Below are positions 7,698 through 13,443 of a stretch of 15,038 bases of DNA, piece by piece (position 1 is the stretch's first letter; each line of letters opens with the position of its first letter). The translations under genes and the position numbers were made by a program. The DNA is from an uncultured Clostridium sp. GTDB taxonomy: Bacteria > Bacillota > Clostridia > Christensenellales > Borkfalkiaceae. Location of the stretch: the NCBI GenBank assembly GCA_900555925.1, contig USMU01000048.1, positions 1 to 15,038 of the forward strand, read 5' to 3'. The notes beneath the pieces were generated by a model, which worked only from the letters and a program-made list of their open reading frames with translations, was not told the DNA's origin and did no database searches.

Positions 7698-8560
7698 TTT
7701 TTCATTGCCTCCTTGACGGAATCGGGCAGGTCGACCTTCGTATTATTGAGATTGGAATACTGAAGGGCCGTGGTTATTGTTCCATAAGATTTCGTCTCGT
7801 CTGTTTCGGAGAGACTTAAAGCATGTCGAATCGTCGGGCAAAGCCCCACAGTAAACCGGCAGTCTCCTTTCAAATAATCAGCGGTCACAGAGGTATCTTT
7901 GAAATGATATTCCCCCGTAAGGCCGAGATAGACGGGATTATCAGAATTGACAGAACCGAATACTTCGGTCATTTGTCCGAAAACGGACGACATTTGAAGA
8001 AGATTTGCAGCAGACGAAGTGGCATCTGTTACCCTCTCCCATTTTGCTTTGTCCAAAAGCGGTGTGTCGTCGACGTTTTCCGTCGCAGCGGAAGTATTTG
8101 TACGAGCATACCATACGCCGTCAGATTTAGAAAGTACATATTCTTCCGCGCTTATCGTCGTCGTACGCCCCTCAAAATACCGGTCTGTAAGTTTTAGATA
8201 TGTATAATCCGAATCGGTATATATGACGCCCTTGGTCAAACTGTTGACCGTCTGAGCGCCCTCTCCCGTCGTCGTTATCGTCGAAGTCTGGGTAAAGGAG
8301 AGGGAATACGATTTATATTTTCCGTCCTTTTTACTGCCGTCGAAAATGCCCCCCGACTCGGTCACGAGCGTCTTTGTCTCATCGAAGCCGCTTTTGTTGA
8401 TCCAACCGTCGAAAACGTTGCCCGTCGCGCTGCCGATAGGTTTTTCGGCCTTACCGACTGCGTTTTCCGCGAACATCGTTCCGTAAACGACAGTTCCGCC
8501 GGCCAATGCGAGAGAAAGGATCAAGCCGATCGTCCCACAGATTCTGCCTTTCTTTTTCAT
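7694..8560 (-). CDS. Secreted or membrane-anchored protein of unknown function, possibly LolA/LppX-like fold
   Basis: No family is recognised with confidence. The 288-residue protein starts with KKKGR and a long hydrophobic stretch (residues 7-30), consistent with a signal peptide or N-terminal anchor. There is no lipobox Cys at its end. The rest is rich in Thr, Ser, Tyr and Asp with alternating patterns suggesting beta strands (about 82-155), then a helical segment (about 183-202), more strands, and an ending near YSNLNNTKVDLPDSV. That general layout recalls the LolA/LppX-like lipoprotein fold, which is only an impression. C234 and C241 could form a disulfide. ATG 8560 was chosen because GAGGAGG (8567-8573) lies 6 nt upstream; a TTG at 8575 would put that site inside the gene. 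It is the first gene of an operon with the zinc-ribbon membrane protein. Confidence 0.8.
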   Translation of the reverse strand: MKKKGRICGTIGLILSLALAGGTVVYGTMFAENAVGKAEKPIGSATGNVFDGWINKSGFDETKTLVTESGGIFDGSKKDGKYKSYSLSFTQTSTITTTGEGAQTVNSLTKGVIYTDSDYTYLKLTDRYFEGRTTTISAEEYVLSKSDGVWYARTNTSAATENVDDTPLLDKAKWERVTDATSSAANLLQMSSVFGQMTEVFGSVNSDNPVYLGLTGEYHFKDTSVTADYLKGDCRFTVGLCPTIRHALSLSETDETKSYGTITTALQYSNLNNTKVDLPDSVKEAMKK

Positions 8561-8646
8561 CCGAAGCCTCCTCAAAATTTCATTTTCACCGGTACCATAT
8601 TTATCCCATATTATCGCAAATACTTACACCGATATTATTCCTTTAT

Positions 8647-8675
8647 ATTATAACCTTTTTTTCTTTTATTGTCAA
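8647..8675 (-). promoter_or_regulatory. Perfect-consensus sigma-A promoter of the two-gene operon
   Basis: On the minus strand TTGACA (8670-8675) and TATAAT (8647-8652) are separated by exactly 17 bp, a full match to the vegetative consensus. Repeated A-tracts just upstream (about 8680-8720 on this strand) resemble an UP element. The leader would be about 80 nt. This is the strongest promoter in the window and predicts high basal expression unless a repressor acts. Confidence 0.88.
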
Positions 8676-8727
8676 TATCCTTTTCTTATTTTTTCGCCAA
8701 GTTTTTTAATATTTTTTCGTTTTTTCT

Positions 8728-9252
8728 CTATTCTTGAAAATTTTCCGTCACGATTTGACAACAACGCATCGTTTTCAGCGCAGCACGATGATTTTCAGGA
8801 GTCGATCCCGCACAACATTCCGCGTCCACGACGATCTCCGCTTCGGGCAAAAAGGCTTTCAAAATCAATGCGTTGGATACTACACAAATATCCGTACAGA
8901 CGCCGATAATCTCCACTCTTTCATAGCTCTCCTCCGCAGCAAATTTCGCGAGGGAAAGACTTCCGAAAGAAGGCTTATCAAATATCTTTTCTCCTTGAAA
9001 ATAAAGGCCTTCGACGATTTCCCAGCCCTTCGTTTTGCGCAGACAATGCAAAACGGGCAATCGCTTTCCCTCCTGTGTAGAAAGATAGTCTTCTCCGTGC
9101 GTATCCCGTGTAAACACCACCCTTTTTCCCGCCCCTCTAGCCTCTTCCGCCTTTTTCTTTACAGCGGGGAGAACGGCCCGAGCCTCCCGGGTTCCCAGCG
9201 CTCCGAAAACAAAGTCGTTCTGCATGTCTACAACGACCAAAAGTTCCTTCAC
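8728..9252 (-). CDS. Isochorismatase-family cysteine hydrolase, nicotinamidase-like
   Basis: The 174-residue cytoplasmic protein has the isochorismatase/nicotinamidase fold. It keeps the catalytic triad of the family: D9 in VVVDMQNDF, K93 in FDKPSFGS, and C123 in GVCTDICVVSNA. A nicotinamidase-type metal site is suggested by D50 and H52 (RDTH) and by H69 (LPVLHC). The likely reaction is hydrolysis of nicotinamide to nicotinate and ammonia in NAD salvage, but related enzymes act on other amides, so no gene symbol is given. The start is GTG 9252, because GAGAGGAGG (9262-9270) lies 9 nt upstream; an ATG at 9282 would place that site inside the gene. It lies 128 bp downstream of ppa on the same strand and may be read with it. 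No clear promoter or terminator was seen for it. Confidence 0.88.
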   Translation of the reverse strand: MKELLVVVDMQNDFVFGALGTREARAVLPAVKKKAEEARGAGKRVVFTRDTHGEDYLSTQEGKRLPVLHCLRKTKGWEIVEGLYFQGEKIFDKPSFGSLSLAKFAAEESYERVEIIGVCTDICVVSNALILKAFLPEAEIVVDAECCAGSTPENHRAALKTMRCCQIVTENFQE

Positions 9253-9314
9253 TTTGTTTTGCCTCCTCTCTATATATTCCATGCAAACTCATGAAAATTT
9301 ATAACCGATTCTCC

Positions 9315-9365
9315 CCGCGGTTTTCGTCGAATTTTATCGATCTCGATATTCGATTTTATGCGCGG
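9315..9365. repeat. Nested inverted repeat in the gap between ppa and the hydrolase gene
   Basis: Three arm pairs are nested: CCGCG (9315-9319) with CGCGG (9361-9365), TCGAAT (9327-9332) with ATTCGA (9348-9353), and ATCGA (9336-9340) with TCGAT (9343-9347). Neither strand has a T tract after the outer arm, so it is not a standard intrinsic terminator. It could be an RNA structure in the ppa-hydrolase transcript or a chance arrangement. Confidence 0.4.
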
Positions 9366-9380
9366 TTACGGAAAAATTAT

Positions 9381-9911
9381 TTACCTTTCGAATTTATCTT
9401 TATACATGGCGATACACTTATTTATAATATCTACGGCCTCGTCGCGATGACAAATTTCCTTGACGGTCGTCTGTTTATGTTCGAGGGATTTATACACCTC
9501 AAAAAAATGCATCATTTCATCGAATACATGGGAGGGTAACTCGTGAATATCATAGTATCCGTTATACGTGGGATCACCCAAGGGAATCGCGATTACTTTT
9601 TCGTCGAGAGAGCCTCCGTCGATCATTTTAATGACGCCGATAGGATAGCAGTTGACCAGTGTCATAGGATAAATTGCCTCCGCGCATAAAACCAAAACGT
9701 CCAGAGGATCTCCGTCCTCGGCAAGCGTACGGGGGATAAAACCGTAGTTTGCAGGATATACGGTGGAAGTATAAAGGACGCGGTCCAATTTCAAAAGCCC
9801 CGTTTCTTTGTCCAGCTCGTATTTTGCCTTACAGCCCTTGGGAATTTCAATCAGGGCCTCAAAATTTTTAGCGGATATGCGCTTTGGGGAAATATCGTGC
9901 CATATATTCAT
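9381..9911 (-). CDS. ppa: Inorganic pyrophosphatase, family I
   Basis: This soluble metal-dependent enzyme hydrolyses pyrophosphate to two phosphates, pulling biosynthetic reactions forward. From ATG 9911 the protein is 176 residues, the same as the Escherichia coli enzyme. It contains the family signature DGDPLDVL (66-73). Active-site positions known from the E. coli enzyme are all present: E22, K30, E32, R44, Y52, Y56, D66, D68, D71, D98, D103 and K105. A Tyr-Lys pair follows later in VYKSLEHK. The start was moved from ATG 9920 because AAAGGAGA (9921-9928) directly abuts that codon but is 9 nt from ATG 9911. A promoter lies at 9937-9965. Many Clostridia use membrane-bound pyrophosphatases or family II enzymes, so a soluble family I enzyme is of mild interest. 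Confidence 0.96.
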   Translation of the reverse strand: MNIWHDISPKRISAKNFEALIEIPKGCKAKYELDKETGLLKLDRVLYTSTVYPANYGFIPRTLAEDGDPLDVLVLCAEAIYPMTLVNCYPIGVIKMIDGGSLDEKVIAIPLGDPTYNGYYDIHELPSHVFDEMMHFFEVYKSLEHKQTTVKEICHRDEAVDIINKCIAMYKDKFER

Positions 9912-9936
9912 AAAAATCATTCTCCTTTACGTCGTT

Positions 9937-9965
9937 ATTGTATCATACTTTCCGTTAATTCGCAA
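9937..9965 (-). promoter_or_regulatory. Promoter of ppa
   Basis: On the minus strand TTGCGA (9960-9965) and TACAAT (9937-9942) are separated by 17 bp, matching four and five of six consensus positions. It lies 26 bp before the ppa start and directly upstream of the ribosome binding site. Confidence 0.55.
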
Positions 9966-10036
9966 GGGTTCGCGCAAAAATTCCTCAAAATTATTTTTTC
10001 AAATCCGTCATAACTTTCTTAAAGTCGCATAATCAG

Positions 10037-10065
10037 TTGTCTTTTCGGACAAAACGTGCTATAAT
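10037..10065 (+). promoter_or_regulatory. Promoter of the GT87-type gene, with extended -10
   Basis: TTGTCT (10037-10042) and a perfect TATAAT (10060-10065) are 17 bp apart, and TGC before the -10 gives an extended -10 element. A short inverted repeat, TTGTC (10037-10041) and GACAA (10048-10052), overlaps the -35 and spacer and could be a repressor site. It is divergent from the ppa promoter about 70 bp away. Confidence 0.7.
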
Positions 10066-10100
10066 GAACGAGTCTATATCGTTATTCCTTCGGAGGTATC

Positions 10101-11387
10101 ATGCGAAAAGAAAAAGATGTGGAACGGGAGGAAGGGCATCCCAGCCCTATAAAAGATTTTTTTAAGAGAAAGAATCCCGCGGAATTTTTTGCAGCTTTCA
10201 TGGCGGTAAGTCTGATAATCTATCTCATCGCTTCCCTGATATGGGGCGGCAAGATATTATGCGGAATATTCTTCGCAGATGGGACCGACTTGTTTATGGA
10301 CTTCTTTAATTCCGTTCGGGACGTCTCGCAGGGAACGGGCGTCTATACCGATCGCGGAGTCATCTATCCCCCCATGGCCAATCTCATCTTTCTGTTATGC
10401 CTTCGGTTGATTCCCGAAGAATATGCGACGACGCCGTTCGAGCAGCGCCATAACTGGGTCAATTATCCCTCCGCTATCATTGCGTGCCTTTTGTTTCTGC
10501 TCGTATTTGCACTTCTGTTTTTCTTCCTTTGTGGAAACCGGATACGTTTTTCGGGAAAGAAAAAAACTCTTTTCTGCTTTTTTATTCTCCTCAATGTCCC
10601 TATGCTCTCTTTATTGGAAAGGGGAAATATCATTCTTTTGTCCACCTTGGCATCGGCAGTCTTTTTATTCTTTTATCAAAGCGAAAACAAAGCTGCAAGG
10701 GAACTTTCCCTCGTCGCTCTCGCGTTTTCATTCTCTCTCAAATTATATCCCGCTGCTTTCGGCTGGCTGTTGATTGCGGACAAACGTTATAAAGAGGCTC
10801 TCCGCTGTGCACTGTACGGAATTTTACTGCTCCTTTTACCGTCCTTCTTTTTCGGAGGGCCTAAATGTCTCGTCTGGATGTTGGAAAACGTCGCCGACTT
10901 TTCCTCCGGTTCCGGCGCTTGGACAAGCCTCGCAAAAACGCTGCATGTTCCCGAACAGTTATTAAAAATCTTTTTCATGGCTTTGCTCGTCTTTGCCGTG
11001 GCAATGTTTGTCGCAGCCTCTTATCTTCAAAAAGAACGCTGGAAGATCATTCTTTTTGCCTGTACGCTGTTCATGTGTGTCCCTTCCATTCATGCCACCT
11101 ATGCCTGGGGAATTTTTCTCGTACCGCTCATTTATCTCTGTAACAAAAAAGATCAACTCAAAGGCATCGATTGGGCATATTTCGTCTTTCTTATCCTCCC
11201 CTTTCTCTTTATTCCCGGAAATCCCGATCTTCATCATTTTTTAGGCAACGGAGCGGCGATTTCTGATATTTGTATTCTCCTTTCTACCGTCGTTCTGGGA
11301 ATAATTTGTCTCGTCGATACGTTCAAGGCAATAAACGGCAGACGGAAATCTGGGGGAACTTTTTCAGAGCTTTCTGCTCAAAAATAG
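10101..11387 (+). CDS. GT87/DUF2029-type integral membrane glycosyltransferase
   Basis: The 428-residue protein has a short charged N-terminus and about ten hydrophobic segments. Features typical of the GT-C fold DUF2029/GT87 family are visible. There is an acidic loop after the first membrane segment with D60, D63 and D67; then GTGVYTD with VIYPP ending at 91; then LERGN (172-176); then KLYP (214-217). Enzymes of this family use polyprenyl-phosphate sugars to add hexoses to extracytoplasmic glycans or lipids; PimE of mycobacteria is the best-known relative. Donor and acceptor cannot be told from sequence. The start is ATG 10101 with GGAGG (10092-10096). It has its own promoter and is followed 107 bp later by a flippase on the same strand, suggesting a shared cell-surface glycan pathway. 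Confidence 0.8.
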   Translation: MRKEKDVEREEGHPSPIKDFFKRKNPAEFFAAFMAVSLIIYLIASLIWGGKILCGIFFADGTDLFMDFFNSVRDVSQGTGVYTDRGVIYPPMANLIFLLCLRLIPEEYATTPFEQRHNWVNYPSAIIACLLFLLVFALLFFFLCGNRIRFSGKKKTLFCFFILLNVPMLSLLERGNIILLSTLASAVFLFFYQSENKAARELSLVALAFSFSLKLYPAAFGWLLIADKRYKEALRCALYGILLLLLPSFFFGGPKCLVWMLENVADFSSGSGAWTSLAKTLHVPEQLLKIFFMALLVFAVAMFVAASYLQKERWKIILFACTLFMCVPSIHATYAWGIFLVPLIYLCNKKDQLKGIDWAYFVFLILPFLFIPGNPDLHHFLGNGAAISDICILLSTVVLGIICLVDTFKAINGRRKSGGTFSELSAQK

Positions 11388-11494
11388 TTGAGGAGTTTTT
11401 ACCGAGAATGGCCTCAAAATAATTACCAAAACCGCGTAACGGAGCTGCTTTCCCGCCGCCCGCAAGCCGCCATTCCACCCATTCCGATGAAACA

Positions 11495-12757
11495 ATGAAT
11501 ATCAAAGCGCTTTTCGAAAGAGACAACAGAAAACGATTGGGAGACGTTTGTCTGAACATCGGCGCTACCGCTTTGTTCAACATGGTTCTTCAATTCGCGC
11601 TATATCCGTACTTTCTCCGCTGTTTGGGAGAAGAGACGTATGGTGTAGCGCTTTCTCTGCTGTCTCTCGTAGCGATTATAGCCGCTCCGTTCGGTTACGC
11701 GGCAAATTATTCGCGTTTAGTCAACGAAAAGGCTCTAAGGCCTGCTAACGGCGATTATCTGCTGCCTCTATTCCTGAGCGGAATACTCAGCGCCTTTATA
11801 GGTATTTTCTATCTTTGGTACTTAGAGCTTCTCACCCCTGTTACCATTGGCCTTTATGCTGCCTTGATGTTCTTCACCGTGTTCCGCTGCTATTCCGACG
11901 TAGAGTTCAAACTGAACGTCAATTTCCTGCGTTACTTTTTCTTTTATCTCGCAATTTCGGTCGGATACCTCGCGGGACTCCTCGTCTATCGGTGGACGGG
12001 ACAATGGCTCACGGCAATCCTTACGGGCGAAATTCTCGGTATCCTTTATTCCGCTTTCGCGAGTAAAATTTACCGCCGGCCTCTCAGACCGTCCCAGAAC
12101 TTCGGACTCGTCTGCAAGAGTATCGGTCTCCTTTTCCTCTCCAATCTTTTGGAAAACCTCACCTTAAACGCGGACAGACTCCTGCTTTTGGCTATGGAAG
12201 GCGGCACGGCAGTGACGATTTATTATACGGCGTCTCTGTTCGGAAAAGTCGTCGCACTCCTTACCGTCCCCGTCAATTCCCTCGTCATCAGTTATCTCAT
12301 ACGCTACGACAAAGGACTGTCGAAAAAACTATGGACGATTTTCGTCGTCTGCGGAATAGGCGGCGGGCTCGTCTGCACGGGCGGATGTATTTTATTTTCC
12401 CACATTTTTATTCCGTTTTTATACGAAGAACTATACGAAACGGTAAAGCCCTTTCTCGTCCCCGCCATTCTCAGTCAAATTTTTTATTTTGTCTCCGGCA
12501 TCCTTTTGGTGGTTTTATTGCGCTTCCGCGGTGAAAAGAAACAATTCTTCCTGAATCTGATTTATGCCGTCTCCTTCTTTGCGCTCGTTATTGCGGGAAC
12601 CTATTTTTACGGTCTGGAAGGCTTCGTTTGGTTCTCCCTCATCGCCAACGCCTTTCGCTTTATTATCGTCGTTATCTGGGGATTTTTCTCTTCACGCGAT
12701 AAAAAATCTGATTCTCCTTCGATACAGAGCGCCGAAGAAAGTATAACGGTCGGATAA
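11495..12757 (+). CDS. Polysaccharide flippase of the MOP superfamily (Wzx-like)
   Basis: The 420-residue protein is hydrophobic throughout, with roughly a dozen membrane segments, and begins with a short basic amphipathic stretch before the first helix. The pattern of YPYFLRCLGEETYGV near 38-52, followed by an Ala-Pro-Phe-Gly turn, is typical of Wzx/MATE-like polysaccharide exporters that flip undecaprenyl-linked oligosaccharides. It ends in a hydrophilic Ser/Glu-rich tail. ATG 11495 is the only ATG, GTG or TTG after the in-frame stop at 11420-11422 that gives the full first helix, but it has no clear ribosome binding site. Translation may be weak or coupled to the upstream glycosyltransferase. 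The stop codon lies inside the terminator stem that follows. It is not closely similar by eye to the flippase at the window's left edge. Confidence 0.85.
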   Translation: MNIKALFERDNRKRLGDVCLNIGATALFNMVLQFALYPYFLRCLGEETYGVALSLLSLVAIIAAPFGYAANYSRLVNEKALRPANGDYLLPLFLSGILSAFIGIFYLWYLELLTPVTIGLYAALMFFTVFRCYSDVEFKLNVNFLRYFFFYLAISVGYLAGLLVYRWTGQWLTAILTGEILGILYSAFASKIYRRPLRPSQNFGLVCKSIGLLFLSNLLENLTLNADRLLLLAMEGGTAVTIYYTASLFGKVVALLTVPVNSLVISYLIRYDKGLSKKLWTIFVVCGIGGGLVCTGGCILFSHIFIPFLYEELYETVKPFLVPAILSQIFYFVSGILLVVLLRFRGEKKQFFLNLIYAVSFFALVIAGTYFYGLEGFVWFSLIANAFRFIIVVIWGFFSSRDKKSDSPSIQSAEESITVG

Positions 12758-12780
12758 GAGTATTATCCGACCTTCTCTTT
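12748..12780 (+). terminator. Terminator of the glycosyltransferase-flippase unit
   Basis: A perfect 10-bp stem, GGTCGGATAA (12748-12757) with TTATCCGACC (12763-12772), closes a GAGTA loop and is followed by TTCTCTTT. The left arm includes the last codons and the TAA stop of the flippase. The tail is T-rich rather than a pure T run, so termination may be partial. Confidence 0.7.
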
Positions 12781-12809
12781 AAGAATAATTATAAGCTGCC
12801 CATAAGGAA

Positions 12810-12836
12810 AAAGGAACCGCTCAAAGCGGTTCCTTT
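12810..12836 (-). terminator. Terminator of the opp-bofA unit
   Basis: A perfect 12-bp stem, AAAGGAACCGCT (12810-12821) with AGCGGTTCCTTT (12825-12836), closes a 3-nt loop. On the minus strand the hairpin runs into TTTTTCCTT, including stem U residues, 14 nt after the bofA stop. It faces the plus-strand terminator at 12748-12780, so the two convergent units each have their own. Confidence 0.85.
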
Positions 12837-12850
12837 CATTTTAACGAATT

Positions 12851-13099
12851 TCAAAACAGACTGACAATAAAAATTACGATTACGGCGGGGACACCGAAGA
12901 TACCGGTCAATATCGTCGTCAACCAATTGATCGGCATAGAAATACCGGGAATCAAATTGAGGAGATATAAAACCACGCCACCGATCAAAGCGTTTATCAA
13001 AAGTTTCCAAATGACTTTGAAGCTGACCTTGAACAATTTCAAAACGAGCCACAAAATCAGAATAACGCCGAGAATGATGAGAATACCTTGCCACCACAT
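12851..13099 (-). CDS. bofA: BofA-family protein (SigmaK-processing inhibitor type)
   Basis: The 82-residue protein consists of hydrophobic segments at about 5-22, 31-50 and 67-81. The segment MPINWLTTILTGIFGVPAVI (55-74) matches the conserved C-terminal part of Bacillus subtilis BofA (PINLVTTAISGILGIPG). In B. subtilis, BofA sits in the outer forespore membrane and, with SpoIVFA, holds the protease SpoIVFB inactive, delaying pro-sigma-K processing. Many Clostridia carry BofA-like proteins without the full SpoIVF complex, so the exact role here is uncertain. The start is ATG 13099 with AAAGGAG (13108-13114). It is the last gene of the minus-strand unit downstream of oppD-oppF and is followed by a terminator. 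A perfect dyad (13148-13179) lies in its upstream region. Confidence 0.88.
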   Translation of the reverse strand: MWWQGILIILGVILILWLVLKLFKVSFKVIWKLLINALIGGVVLYLLNLIPGISMPINWLTTILTGIFGVPAVIVIFIVSLF

Positions 13100-13147
13100 A
13101 TTTTTTACTCCTTTACCCGATTAGTTTATCCATAGAGACGGACTTTT

Positions 13148-13179
13148 ATAACCAATTTTTTATAGGAGAAATTGGTTAT
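13148..13179. repeat. Perfect 11-bp inverted repeat upstream of bofA
   Basis: ATAACCAATTT (13148-13158) and AAATTGGTTAT (13169-13179) are exact inverted copies around a 10-nt spacer. On either strand the stem is followed by A-rich rather than T-rich sequence, so it is not a normal intrinsic terminator. It sits between the small membrane protein stop and the bofA start, where it could be an operator, an RNA-stabilising hairpin or a processing site. The minus-strand spacer contains TATAAA. Confidence 0.7.
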
Positions 13180-13188
13180 GAAAAATCA

Positions 13189-13443
13189 TCAACCGAATCC
13201 GCCTCCGAGAAACATGAAGAAAAGATACAGCACACCCATAATGAGCAAAGCGACGCACAAAGGAATTACCATCATTTTGACGGTCGTCCAATAAGTTCTC
13301 CATTTCTCCTTGAATGTCGATTGTTTTTTCGGTTCACGGGGCGGCGGAGGATTTTTCTGCCCGATCCTCGTGACGTTCGACATATCGCTGATCGTGGAAT
13401 TATCGTCGTAATAGGTGACTTTCTCTTTCTTTTTCTTAGCCAT
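13189..13443 (-). CDS. Small single-pass membrane protein, function unknown
   Basis: The family is not recognised with certainty. The 84-residue protein starts with a lysine-rich stretch, then VTYYDDNSTISDMSNV (9-24), a proline run (PPPPREPKK, 32-40), a basic segment, and one hydrophobic helix near 56-78 ending in FLGGGFG. With a basic N-terminus and a C-terminal helix, it is probably a tail-anchored cytoplasmic-facing protein. ATG 13443 was chosen because AGGAGG (13448-13453) lies 4 nt upstream. Its first base is the last base of the oppF stop (TAATG), so the two are translationally coupled. A TTG further upstream at 13470 would lie within oppF and ignore this site. The coupling suggests a role tied to the transporter or to an envelope process, but nothing shows which. 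Confidence 0.75.
   Translation of the reverse strand: MAKKKKEKVTYYDDNSTISDMSNVTRIGQKNPPPPREPKKQSTFKEKWRTYWTTVKMMVIPLCVALLIMGVLYLFFMFLGGGFG

Noticed and set aside
8515..8560. Lipoprotein signal in the 288-residue secreted protein
   Set aside because: The hydrophobic stretch is not followed by a lipobox Cys. The only nearby Cys is residue 8, before the core of the segment.
11388..11417. TTGAGG/CCTCAA inverted repeat after the glycosyltransferase stop
   Set aside because: Six-base arms with an 18-nt loop and no T tail are too weak to call a terminator or operator.
13178..13294. 38-codon plus-strand frame with an AGGAG upstream, starting in the dyad
   Set aside because: It is antisense to the small membrane protein gene and the AGGAG belongs to the inverted-repeat spacer. 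The translated sequence has no recognisable feature, so it is probably a shadow.
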